Source: a virus. Taken from it: DNA of 40,589 nt. Under the pieces are notes generated by a model. That model worked only from the letters and a program-made list of their open reading frames with translations, had not been told where the DNA came from and did no database searches. Position numbers and translations under genes: made by a program. Below, piece by piece: positions 18,864 to 26,128 of this stretch (within the stretch, counting starts at the first letter, position 1; every line of letters starts with the position of its first letter). The stretch covers positions 1 to 40,589 of the IMG/VR virus record IMGVR_UViG_3300032011_000032. One strand, written 5' to 3'.

Positions 18864-19393
18864 AGAGCACCCCCTGTAACCATCTTTCTGGTAGCTAGGG
18901 TTTGCATTTCGATAGGCTTAGCTTCGTATGTACCCTTACATATAGGGTTAAAAGAATCCCCATGCTTTGCTAGAATACTATATGTATCCATGAACGCCTT
19001 CTTCTGGAAGGAGAGATCTGTTGCAGATAGGCTACCTAAGAATGTTAATCCTCCTAATCTTCTGCATGTCTCAGCAAGAACTGTATCATAAAAATGTATA
19101 GGTCTTCCTGGGTGTGACTTTAATACTTGGAACAACTGGTTCCACGCCATCAATCCATCCTCCACTATGTCACTATAGAGTGCGTTGTAGAACTCTGCTG
19201 GGCTGGGCATACCAGATTTAGTTCTTGTCTTAATTAAGTTCTGGTATCCAGCCTTAATCTCTTGTTCGTTTAAGGAATGGAGAGCATTCCTCCAGATACC
19301 AATCAGAATTTCAGTCTCTTCCTTACTAACCTTATGCCCATAGACTGTCATTAACTCTGCTACTAACTTCTCCACCATTTCTTCTCGGCTCAT
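18860..19393 (-). CDS. Probable helicase loader / replication protein
   Basis: 177 residues and mainly helical. The N-terminus (EEMVEKLVAELMTVYGHKVSK, then EIKAGYQNLIKTRTKSGMPSPAEFY) resembles the N-terminal part of phage helicase-loading proteins that count and clamp DnaB. The second half (HPGRPIHFYDTVLAETCRRLGG) resembles a small domain seen in phage replication proteins. There is no ATPase motif. It lies between the initiator and the helicase, overlapping both (by about 60 bases with the initiator end; ATGA with the helicase), the classic position of lambda P/DnaC-like loaders. Function is from context; similarity is from memory. Confidence 0.6.
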   Translation of the reverse strand: MSREEMVEKLVAELMTVYGHKVSKEETEILIGIWRNALHSLNEQEIKAGYQNLIKTRTKSGMPSPAEFYNALYSDIVEDGLMAWNQLFQVLKSHPGRPIHFYDTVLAETCRRLGGLTFLGSLSATDLSFQKKAFMDTYSILAKHGDSFNPICKGTYEAKPIEMQTLATRKMVTGGAL

Positions 19394-20096
19394 TGTCCTC
19401 CTTTAGAATATCAGTTATGTGTGTGTTGTCTTCAGCACTCTGTTTCCTGAATGCCCTGACATATTTACAATCTGTTTGTCTTGGATCTGTATGTACTAAA
19501 TTACCTAGATCCCTGCACCTCATAGCGTAAGTGTTCTTAGTGTCTAAGTGTTCCTTCATTTGGTATGCCAGATATGTAATAACTTTCTTGTATGATTCCA
19601 TACTGAAGGGTTCTCCATCTACTTTTAATTTAAGTATTCTTTCTGCACCCTTAACCCACTTACCACGTTGAGATGGTGTTGTTGGTTCGTAAACCTCACC
19701 ATGTATGTCCTTATTTATATTAGTAAACATCTCTATCATTCCATTAACATCGGGACTCTCCTCTTTGAGAACAGTCTTTCTCTTTACATTCTTGATAAAG
19801 AATTCTGATTCAAAGTTTATCTGATATATACTAGGCAATCTTTGCCCACCATAAAATTCAGGTGACATAGAACTAATAAATCCCTGCTCTTCCAGATACT
19901 CTATCCTCTTCTGTATTACTCTCCTTGTGAACCCAAGCTTATTAGCAAGCTCTTGTACTGACACAGTAGATCCGTTACCTTCCTCGCCAGGATGGTCGAG
20001 AAGAAAATACCAAAGTAAGACACTGCAAACAGGGTCTTTGAACAGGAACTTACTCAGCTCGTGCTCAACTGTTAATAAATTATTTATCTTTACCAT
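19332..20096 (-). CDS. Replication initiator-like protein with N-terminal winged helix
   Basis: 254 residues. Residues 12-80 form a winged helix-turn-helix: SVLLWYFLLDHPG, SVQELANKLGFTRRVIQKRIEYLEEQGFI. The middle (residues 120-200) includes RGKWVKGAERILKLKVDGEPF and YLAYQMKEHLDTKNTYAMRCRDLGNL, which resembles the C-terminal part of phage replisome-organiser (O/DnaD-like) proteins. It probably binds the origin and brings the loader and helicase. No Shine-Dalgarno sequence is visible before the ATG, and the leader can form two mutually exclusive hairpins (20121-20156), so expression may be controlled there. Its 3' end overlaps the loader gene. Confidence 0.65.
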   Translation of the reverse strand: MVKINNLLTVEHELSKFLFKDPVCSVLLWYFLLDHPGEEGNGSTVSVQELANKLGFTRRVIQKRIEYLEEQGFISSMSPEFYGGQRLPSIYQINFESEFFIKNVKRKTVLKEESPDVNGMIEMFTNINKDIHGEVYEPTTPSQRGKWVKGAERILKLKVDGEPFSMESYKKVITYLAYQMKEHLDTKNTYAMRCRDLGNLVHTDPRQTDCKYVRAFRKQSAEDNTHITDILKEDNEPRRNGGEVSSRVNDSLWA

Positions 20097-20120
20097 AATA
20101 GTTTTATTTAATTAAGATTG

Positions 20121-20156
20121 AGGTAGCTAACTCCTACCTGTATAAGATAGGAGTTA
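20121..20156 (-). promoter_or_regulatory. Two mutually exclusive hairpins in the initiator leader
   Basis: Hairpin 1 pairs TAACTCCTA with TAGGAGTTA (9 bp, 20128-20136 with 20148-20156, 11-base loop). Hairpin 2 pairs AGGTAG with CTACCT (20134-20139 with 20121-20126). Both need the same bases at 20134-20136, so only one can form fully. The pair lies in the 76-base gap between the annealase stop and the initiator start, which lacks a Shine-Dalgarno sequence. Confidence 0.45.
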
Positions 20157-20172
20157 ATAAATGTGAGGAGAT

Positions 20173-20871
20173 CTATTGAGCAGCAAGCTTTTCTTTGTTC
20201 TTACTGTCAAGGAACGTAACAATAGTCTCAAGGAACAAATCCCTGATAGACTTAGGTAAGTTATCCCTGCCACCAACAGAAGCAACAAGATCTTCATACT
20301 CTTTCTTAAGTTCTATCCCTTCATCCCAAGTATTTAACTTCATGGCCCTTGCATTCATGCCAATCAACTGGTCTGTAATCTTTGCCTTTATCTCAGGCTT
20401 CTTAGATGGGGCAGGCTCAGGCTCAGGCTCAGGATCTACCTTAGGTATATAGTTGTGAACCTCAGGCTTTTCCTTAGGGGCAGGCTTAGACTTCTCTGCC
20501 TTATCCATTTGCTTAGCCTTATCTTTAGCCGCATCTATCTCCTGCTTAGAAGCCATCCCATACTCTATAAGGATTCCTGCCTCAGCCATAGCACGACCAA
20601 TAGCAGATGTCTCACAGTTCTCTAAGTAAGAAGTCCTGTTGACCATGCTTGATTTGTCTGCCTGATACTCGTGGGCATGTCCATTACCTTTGGGGTTACC
20701 ATCGTTATCATAAACAGTAGACTTAAAGACACAGAATCCCTTGTCGTGATCAAAGAACAGCATCTCAGTTTCGATACGACCCTTAGGATATAGCTTCCAA
20801 TAAGCCCTTACTCTTTCGCTTACATCAACGTAAGCCTTGCCTTTAATATTTGTTTTTCTTAAGTCATCCAT
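20173..20871 (-). CDS. Probable single-strand annealing/recombination protein
   Basis: 232 residues. The N-terminal 110 residues are compact: KGKAYVDVSERVRAYWKLYP, AGILIEYG preceded by SYLENCETSAIGRAMAEAG, a motif common in phage recombination proteins of the Erf/Rad52-like type that I recognise only by pattern. A Lys/Pro/Glu-rich linker (about 125-165, with repeated EP units) separates a short helical C-terminal domain that ends in KNKEKLAAQ. It is encoded just downstream of the YqaJ-type exonuclease, the usual exonuclease-annealase pairing. It has an AAAGGA site. It would anneal resected ssDNA during recombination-dependent replication. Confidence 0.6.
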   Translation of the reverse strand: MDDLRKTNIKGKAYVDVSERVRAYWKLYPKGRIETEMLFFDHDKGFCVFKSTVYDNDGNPKGNGHAHEYQADKSSMVNRTSYLENCETSAIGRAMAEAGILIEYGMASKQEIDAAKDKAKQMDKAEKSKPAPKEKPEVHNYIPKVDPEPEPEPAPSKKPEIKAKITDQLIGMNARAMKLNTWDEGIELKKEYEDLVASVGGRDNLPKSIRDLFLETIVTFLDSKNKEKLAAQ

Positions 20872-20913
20872 AATATAATCCTTTAATAAGTGGTTAATTA
20901 ATTTATTTATTAT

Positions 20914-21798
20914 CTAGTTAATTCTCAACACATTTCTTTTGTCTAAACTGCATATGCCCTTGATACTCTGCACTTCATCACCCATGCTGGCACGTAGACT
21001 GTTACCAGCCTTGCGTTGTATCTGCTCCAGCCTCTTGATTTCTTTACGAGTCTCGGTATAGATGTTTCTGTTATCTATATCTACATCAGAAGCAACTGCA
21101 GTCTTACGTCCAGTAGAATACTGAGCCTTTAAACTTTTGGATGTTGATGCGTGACCATCAGGCTCAGGCATTTGTTCGCTCTTAAAGAGTTCAATAAATG
21201 CTGCTTCCTTTAACATCAACTCCCTTGTATTATCCAACCTCTCTTCTCTACTTACCTCAAGAAGTATTAGTGGTTGGTGTATATGGTGGAAGATTGCATA
21301 TACAACTCCTCCAAATGGTTGCCCTGGATTAGGACACCCCTTAAATTGTGTGAAGCTTAGGTAGTGATCTCCTTGTGACATGTAGTCAGGTGGAATCTCA
21401 CCAGCCTTCGCTTGTTCTATCTTAGAGTAGGATGAAGTAGTCTTCACCTCCACTATATATCCATTGTCTGCCACTCCATCTAAGTCAGCAATCGCCCAAG
21501 GATATTCCTCATTCAACAGCATACAGTTTGGCTTAAAGATATTATTGCCAGTCATTTCGTATACTTCATTGAGAGCAACTGGTTCTAGTGAGTGACCACG
21601 CTGAACATTTAATTTGTCTGATAAATCAGGGAACTCTTCTAGTCCACGCTTCCTCCTCATAAGAGTGTAGCCTGATGTGAAAGAGTTAGTCCCATCAATA
21701 CTACTTATCTCACTACCTCCAAGATATGGGCCGAGAGAATATCTAGGTCTGATTGTATCCCAGTCCTCCTTAGTAAAGTCGTGCAGTATTATACTCAT
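20914..21798 (-). CDS. YqaJ/lambda-type 5'-3' exonuclease
   Basis: 294 residues. The PD-(D/E)XK nuclease core is visible: GGSEISSIDG near residue 28, RGHSLEPVALNEVYEMTG near 65 (conserved GxxxEP), YPWAIADLDGVADNGYIVEVKTTSS at about 98-122 (catalytic D and ExK), then SQGDHYLSFTQ (the conserved Q-containing helix). The C-terminal 100 residues are helical. It resects dsDNA ends to give 3' tails for the annealase encoded next. The start is well marked by AAGGAG. Downstream spacing to the annealase is 42 bases and AT-rich. Confidence 0.82.
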   Translation of the reverse strand: MSIILHDFTKEDWDTIRPRYSLGPYLGGSEISSIDGTNSFTSGYTLMRRKRGLEEFPDLSDKLNVQRGHSLEPVALNEVYEMTGNNIFKPNCMLLNEEYPWAIADLDGVADNGYIVEVKTTSSYSKIEQAKAGEIPPDYMSQGDHYLSFTQFKGCPNPGQPFGGVVYAIFHHIHQPLILLEVSREERLDNTRELMLKEAAFIELFKSEQMPEPDGHASTSKSLKAQYSTGRKTAVASDVDIDNRNIYTETRKEIKRLEQIQRKAGNSLRASMGDEVQSIKGICSLDKRNVLRIN

Positions 21799-21807
21799 TC
21801 ATTCTCC

Positions 21808-22056
21808 TTAGTTATATTGTTTATAGTTCTGTTCGTATTCAAGTATTAAATCCTTGTCCTGCATTTCCTGTCTCTCTTTTTTATGACAGTCTCTGGTAGG
21901 GAATCTAATACTATGACCACAAGGGAAGTAAGATCTTACTCTACCTTCTGTCCTGTTGAGTGGATGTAATTTGAATGAGAGATCTTCAGTTTTAGCATCC
22001 CATTCTACTGCTTTACCTTCATGCAGTGCCCTAGTCTTTCTATTCTTTTTATACAT
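21808..22056 (-). CDS. Small hypothetical protein
   Basis: 82 residues, basic at the N-terminus (MYKKNRKTRALHEGKAVEWD). One patch near residues 43-58 (YFPCGHSIRFPTRDCHKKE) has Cys-x-His and Cys-His spacing that could bind a single metal ion, though there are too few ligands to call a zinc ribbon. It lies between the VWA-metallopeptidase and the exonuclease with a clear AAGGAG site and a gap of less than 10 bases on each side. The family is unknown. Confidence 0.6.
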   Translation of the reverse strand: MYKKNRKTRALHEGKAVEWDAKTEDLSFKLHPLNRTEGRVRSYFPCGHSIRFPTRDCHKKERQEMQDKDLILEYEQNYKQYN

Positions 22057-22064
22057 ACAACTCC

Positions 22065-23525
22065 TTACACTGCTATTTGTGTGAATTTACCATAGCTTGG
22101 TAACCCAGGCCAACCTGAAAGACATTCTTCAGGTTGTGTTGACATCCATAAGACAGGATGATCTGGTTCTTCAGGATAATCATCCTCCATGTCAGTCATA
22201 ACTATATAGCAGCTTGGATTTATATCACCCTTCAACTCAAGTTCCATTGCCTTATTGAATGCACCTGTAAAGTTAGTGCCTCCAGATACGAGACGTTTAT
22301 ACTCAGGCATTGTACCCTCACCGACTAACTCCACATGTTCATCTGGTATATCGGAGTATCCTGCAAAGTGTATCACTGCTACATTACATAGTGGTATATC
22401 TCCATCCTCAAACAGTTCATTTATATTAGTAAAGACTGCTTGCACTTCCTCCTCACTCATCGAACCTGACTCATCTATCATAATTACTATGTCATCAAGT
22501 CTCTTGCCACTCTTACTTGGCATCCAGAACCCATGATGTAACCACTTATTAGATGGCTTCATCCAGTTCTTCTTTGTCTTAGATTTGAGGGTGAGGTATT
22601 CTTTAAGAGCATCCTCCCACGAAACAGTCTCTGTATTATTCAGTTCGATTATCTCGTTGAGATTAAACCCTCCCTTGCCTGAAGTCTTACTGCTTGCGAA
22701 CTCTGCCCTTGCATTAGACTCGATGAACATATCCTCTAGTTCCTCTGCTGATACACCTATACTAAGGGATGCTAGAGTACCTGAGTATTCATCAGGTTCA
22801 TCTTCAGAATCAGTTCCCTTCCAGTTACTATCACCTTCAGGTTTATAATCATCTACTAAACCGATCTTAATTTTCTCAAGCTCTTCCTTGAATTGTTCAG
22901 CTATTAAATCCTCTGCCCTCTGAGGTGGTGGATCATCACCTGTATCAGGGTTTGGCTTAGCATTATTCCCAGACTCGTCAAGGGATTTCTTCTTACCCTT
23001 AGGCTTCACCTTACTATGGAGTAAGTCATAGACCATTTCCGTAGTCATCTTTGCTCCATCATATCTAGGATCAAGTAACCCTTCTGGGATACCATCAACA
23101 CTGGTTGGCATCGCTCCGATCCCCATCTTAACAAGGATACTATTGATACAGTAATCTCCTGCTATATTCCAGAGCCTTTTATCACGACCATTCCTTCTTG
23201 TTGAATGGCACATAAGATTGTGCATAACCTCATGTGCTATGATAAAAACATTATTAAGTATAGACATGGACAGGACAGCATCAGGATTGTACCCAATCAC
23301 TATACCATTAGTGTAATACTTACAGTCATAACGCCAGTCAGCTACAGGTCGTAGTCTCTCCTTTAATATAACCCCTAGTGTTGGGTTTGTTTGAAGGAGA
23401 TACAGTACTGATTCCTCATACTTTTTCCTCGCCCTTATTAATGTGAACTCATCAGGCTCATAACTCTGATCTTTCTCACCTAAATTATGAGGGTCGAGTA
23501 TATTAACACCTGCATTTAGTGTCAT
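22065..23525 (-). CDS. Metallopeptidase-VWA protein (CobT/DUF2201-like)
   Basis: 486 residues in two parts. The N-terminal part has a canonical zincin motif at about 96-100, in IIAHEVMHNLMCHSTRRNG (HEVMH), followed by WNIAGDYCINSILVKMG, as in the putative metallopeptidases fused to VWA-like domains (DUF2201 type). A charged, acidic linker (about 190-300) follows. The C-terminal VWA-like domain has an intact MIDAS start near residue 350: DDIVIMIDESGSMSEEE (DxSxS), then SGGTNFTGAFNKAMEL and CYIVMTDMEDDYP. VWA proteins commonly work with MoxR-type AAA+ ATPases, and one is encoded about 2.6 kb upstream in the same leftward block. The substrate is unknown. The AAGGAGG site is strong. Confidence 0.78.
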   Translation of the reverse strand: MTLNAGVNILDPHNLGEKDQSYEPDEFTLIRARKKYEESVLYLLQTNPTLGVILKERLRPVADWRYDCKYYTNGIVIGYNPDAVLSMSILNNVFIIAHEVMHNLMCHSTRRNGRDKRLWNIAGDYCINSILVKMGIGAMPTSVDGIPEGLLDPRYDGAKMTTEMVYDLLHSKVKPKGKKKSLDESGNNAKPNPDTGDDPPPQRAEDLIAEQFKEELEKIKIGLVDDYKPEGDSNWKGTDSEDEPDEYSGTLASLSIGVSAEELEDMFIESNARAEFASSKTSGKGGFNLNEIIELNNTETVSWEDALKEYLTLKSKTKKNWMKPSNKWLHHGFWMPSKSGKRLDDIVIMIDESGSMSEEEVQAVFTNINELFEDGDIPLCNVAVIHFAGYSDIPDEHVELVGEGTMPEYKRLVSGGTNFTGAFNKAMELELKGDINPSCYIVMTDMEDDYPEEPDHPVLWMSTQPEECLSGWPGLPSYGKFTQIAV

Positions 23526-23538
23526 AGTTCCTCCTTAG

Positions 23539-24453
23539 TTAAAGTGTTTCTGCATAAGCATCCAAGTTGTTGGCTATATCTGTTGCTGATTTCTCAACAA
23601 CCTCTTTAGCATCAGGGTTTTTAAGTACCTCCTTATCTCTAAGGCCATCGCATGTAACTTCTTCAACAACTCTATTAGCTAAGTCTCTTAGCGTTGAGTC
23701 GTTAGTAAAGTCAATTGCAGGTAATGAGTCTGCATATTTATACAGCTCATCAAGTGTTGAGTTATGTATCACCTTGTCTGTCTTAAGAGAGTTGGTAATA
23801 TGTGTAAGCTTATTACTTAAGGCATCAATTAATTTTAGAACTGATTGCTTTTGTATTACCTTAAGTCTTTCGTCATAGGTTTCAACCAAGTCTTTCTGTG
23901 TAGCAGGATCAAGTGAACACCTAAAGTCAGTGCCCTTAGGTATAGGATCTATTGTCACAGTCATACTGATTGATTGATATACTTCCTCATTGCTTGGATA
24001 GTCATTAGGATTGAAGAGATTACCCAAGTCATTTTGTGAGGCAGTCTTTGCTAAGGGGTATGTCTTATGTGCAAACTCATAAGCCATATGATCAAGTGCT
24101 GCTCTTCTCTCAGCAATCATTGTATTGTATGGCTTCATATGTTTTGCACCCCCTGAGAAAATATTAGTAGACATGATGTCAGTGTTCTTAGTCCACCTCA
24201 TCCCTCCTGTATACTCGTTATGTATCTTACGAGTCTCACGCTGATAGCTTGCGATAGGATCATACAAATTCTTTGGTATGATATTCTTACTGGATTTAGT
24301 TGTCTGACATCCAGTGTTTCGGAATGATTCTTGTGCATTATAATGGTTCGCTAAAGCCTGACCAGCATCGTCTATCTTTCTTGATAAGCCGAAGTTAGTT
24401 AAGTTCATTTGTACTATCACGGCTCCCGTAATAATTTCTAGTTCATCACTCAT
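23539..24453 (-). CDS. Conserved phage protein of unknown function (possibly DUF3150-like)
   Basis: 304 residues, mixed then helical. Features: IVQMNLTNFGLSRKID near the start, a central stretch with GGMRWTKNTDIMSTNIFSGG, a middle beta-rich patch (SISMTVTIDPIPKGTDF), and a long helical C-terminal half. From memory it resembles the DUF3150 group that accompanies MoxR/VWA genes in phages; this needs checking. It lies directly upstream of the VWA-metallopeptidase gene with a 13-base gap and is coupled to the preceding 39-residue gene (TAATG). It is probably a partner of the AAA+/VWA pair. Confidence 0.6.
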   Translation of the reverse strand: MSDELEIITGAVIVQMNLTNFGLSRKIDDAGQALANHYNAQESFRNTGCQTTKSSKNIIPKNLYDPIASYQRETRKIHNEYTGGMRWTKNTDIMSTNIFSGGAKHMKPYNTMIAERRAALDHMAYEFAHKTYPLAKTASQNDLGNLFNPNDYPSNEEVYQSISMTVTIDPIPKGTDFRCSLDPATQKDLVETYDERLKVIQKQSVLKLIDALSNKLTHITNSLKTDKVIHNSTLDELYKYADSLPAIDFTNDSTLRDLANRVVEEVTCDGLRDKEVLKNPDAKEVVEKSATDIANNLDAYAETL

Positions 24454-24572
24454 TAATCCTCCGTGTAATATTCAGGGTTATCAGGATCTTTATTATCCTG
24501 TTTCTTTTTCTCAAATCTTTCATAGTAATCGTCTTCATTTGTGAACCAACTAGGTTCTGTGTATTCATTCAT
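24453..24572 (-). CDS. 39-residue acidic small protein
   Basis: A short gene supported by signals on both ends: the start overlaps the previous stop (ATGA) with GGAGG upstream, and its stop overlaps the next start (TAATG). The product is very hydrophilic with many acidic and aromatic residues (MNEYTEPSWFTNEDDYYERF, then PDNPEYYTED). Its final codons also carry the ribosome-binding site of the next gene. No function is known; it could be a small inhibitor or adaptor. Confidence 0.65.
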   Translation of the reverse strand: MNEYTEPSWFTNEDDYYERFEKKKQDNKDPDNPEYYTED

Positions 24573-24784
24573 GTTTCCTCCTTGATCTTCCAGTATTCTA
24601 GCCGACATTCCCATACTGACCTGTTGTTAGTACTGAATGTATTTGATGCTATCCAACTGGCTAATTCATGTCTGTGATTCGGACTATCCACACCCTTGTC
24701 AAAGCTTATAAGTTTGTTATAAAGTTTGTCAGATACATCTAGCTTAATGGTCGAATGTATAAGTACCTCGTGTTTCTTCTTCAT
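24569..24784 (-). CDS. Small hypothetical protein
   Basis: 71 residues with a basic start (MKKKHEVLIHSTIKLDVSD) and mixed helix/strand content. No motif is recognised. It starts with an ATGA overlap with the zinc-ribbon gene and ends EET, because the last three codons and stop are the GAGGAAACATGA signal that starts the next gene. It is part of the tightly packed row of small genes between the AAA+ ATPase and the 304-residue protein. Confidence 0.6.
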   Translation of the reverse strand: MKKKHEVLIHSTIKLDVSDKLYNKLISFDKGVDSPNHRHELASWIASNTFSTNNRSVWECRLEYWKIKEET

Positions 24785-24990
24785 GTTTCCTCCTCATCTG
24801 GGTAGCAGTCATCGCAGACTATCATGCCTTCGTAACCACCATAATGAATTGATAGTTCACCGCACATTTCACACTTGGTTTCCTGACATTCTGGACACTT
24901 CCATCCATCCTCCCAGCCAAGCCTGTCTATAAATCTACCGCTTCCAAGTGCTGTGCTGTTACCACACTCTACACATGGGTCTACTGTCAT
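24781..24990 (-). CDS. Double zinc-ribbon small protein
   Basis: 69 residues with four CxxC pairs: CVEC (residue 6), CPEC (32), CEMC (40) and CDDC (59). These would allow two zinc sites, in the order of two treble-clef or ribbon units. The rest is acidic (PDEEET end). Such proteins in phages often bind nucleic acids or host proteins. The start and stop are both in the repeated GAGGAAACATGA junction. It is next to another, single-ribbon protein. Confidence 0.7.
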   Translation of the reverse strand: MTVDPCVECGNSTALGSGRFIDRLGWEDGWKCPECQETKCEMCGELSIHYGGYEGMIVCDDCYPDEEET

Positions 24991-25187
24991 GTTTCCTCCT
25001 TCTCCTTTTCTATTACGTCTGAAAACTCATCAAAAACTAAGTTATACCACTCTGTCCCTTCTGCATCACAATCGGCACAGGAAAATAAATAGCCTATTGA
25101 ATTGTCTGCCCAGTCATAATCACCATAGTCTAAAGCATAGCTATTACATACAGGGCATTGCCCTGCTGTTTCAGTTTTATTTGTCAT
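24987..25187 (-). CDS. Zinc-ribbon small protein
   Basis: 66 residues with CPVC at residue 11 and CADC at 36, spaced by an aromatic/acidic loop (YGDYDWADNSIGYLFS), as expected of a single zinc ribbon. The C-terminal half is acidic and helical (VFDEFSDVIEKEKEET). It overlaps the preceding gene (ATGA) and the following one through the same junction sequence. It is probably a small regulator or host-protein binder; the target is unknown. Confidence 0.68.
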   Translation of the reverse strand: MTNKTETAGQCPVCNSYALDYGDYDWADNSIGYLFSCADCDAEGTEWYNLVFDEFSDVIEKEKEET

Positions 25188-25447
25188 GCTTCCTCCTCCA
25201 TCTTTGTGTTTATAATTGTGATCGCAAACCTTAATGCTTCAATCCAACCTAGATCTACACCTTCAGGCTCATCAGCTTTCATTCCATCGTCAGATTCTTC
25301 TATACTTAAGATGACTTTATTAAATTCATCTTTAAGTTCCTGACAGCAACAGTCATTGTCACGGATAACACGATAGCTCTGTGTCTGTGCATCCCACTGT
25401 CTGATTCCTCCTGCCATTATTCTCCTGACATTTTCCTGATCATTCAT
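25184..25447 (-). CDS. Small hypothetical protein with CCCQ cluster
   Basis: 87 residues. There is a run of cysteines (DNDCCCQELKDEF) near residue 33, an acidic middle, and a helical C-terminus (IEALRFAITIINTKMEEEA). No family is recognised. It overlaps the previous gene at ATGAATGA and the next at ATGA; AAGGAGG precedes the start. The gene ends in EEA through the variant GAGGAAGCATGA junction. Confidence 0.6.
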   Translation of the reverse strand: MNDQENVRRIMAGGIRQWDAQTQSYRVIRDNDCCCQELKDEFNKVILSIEESDDGMKADEPEGVDLGWIEALRFAITIINTKMEEEA

Positions 25448-25721
25448 TATCCTCCTTGTAGTGAGGGTTTACCCTATACCATATCCATCCCATATTCTTA
25501 GAGACTGCTCTGTATATTCCAAGATAGTCTGTATCCTTACCCATAACCCAATCTCTTTTATACATTTCACTTACCTTCTTATTCAGCAGGTATAGGTTTA
25601 CTGGTAGTTTAATCTTATTAAATTTACTAGCATTGTATGTCGATAGAGATTTCTTAATTGCTCCATCTATTGTTACCGACCACCTCCATTGCAGAGGTGA
25701 TACGGCTATGTATATTGCCAT
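25440..25721 (-). CDS. Small hypothetical protein
   Basis: 93 residues, aromatic and basic, without signal or membrane segment (MAIYIAVSPLQWRWSVTIDG, then KRDWVMGKDTDYLGIYRAVSK). The content suggests a small mixed alpha/beta fold with many tryptophans and tyrosines. It is coupled to its neighbours, overlapping the next gene by 8 bases, and begins 9 bases after the previous stop with AAGGAG nearby. The function is unknown. Confidence 0.6.
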   Translation of the reverse strand: MAIYIAVSPLQWRWSVTIDGAIKKSLSTYNASKFNKIKLPVNLYLLNKKVSEMYKRDWVMGKDTDYLGIYRAVSKNMGWIWYRVNPHYKEDNE

Positions 25722-25730
25722 GTAGTCTCC

Positions 25731-25958
25731 TTAATTTATCCTCATGTTATCCCATTGCTCCAATTCCACACGGGTATTCAACGATGAAACTAATGTAGTT
25801 AAGGCGTTATTTTTCACTTCAAAAATAAGTATCCAGCCACTGTTTTTTCTATGTTTAAGTGCATGTGCCTTTGCCTTATCCTCAGTATCATGTGGCAACT
25901 GCCAATATGTTTTTCCATGTGGCTCTGCAATGGTTAATGCGTGATATGTACTATTCAT
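25731..25958 (-). CDS. Small hypothetical protein
   Basis: 75 residues (starts MNSTYHALTIAEPHGKTYW). It is a mix of strands and helices with no catalytic motif. The start overlaps the end of the preceding 58-residue gene by 8 bases and has AAAAGGAG in front of it. It is part of the row of short genes following the MoxR-like ATPase. Confidence 0.6.
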   Translation of the reverse strand: MNSTYHALTIAEPHGKTYWQLPHDTEDKAKAHALKHRKNSGWILIFEVKNNALTTLVSSLNTRVELEQWDNMRIN

Positions 25959-26127
25959 TTACTGACTCCTTTTCAGGCAAGAATGAAGTAAGTAATTCTA
26001 TTACCCAATCACTCTCTGTTGTTTTAAGTTCAGTGAATCTAAGTATTAATTCTTCAATAGCAGTTACATCACCAGCATCTATGTCAGTTTTTATCTGATC
26101 TATTACTTGGTCGCAAAGATTTTCCAT
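25951..26127 (-). CDS. 58-residue helical acidic protein
   Basis: The frame begins at the ATG directly after the AAA+ gene stop (1-base gap) and ends in TAG within the next gene's start region. Its residues (MENLCDQVIDQIKTDIDAGD, then a helix with AIEELILRFTELKTTESDW) form an amphipathic, acidic helical protein of a kind common among small phage genes. No strong ribosome-binding site is visible, so translation is probably coupled to the AAA+ gene. The function is unknown. Confidence 0.65.
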   Translation of the reverse strand: MENLCDQVIDQIKTDIDAGDVTAIEELILRFTELKTTESDWVIELLTSFLPEKESVNE

Positions 26128-26128
26128 A

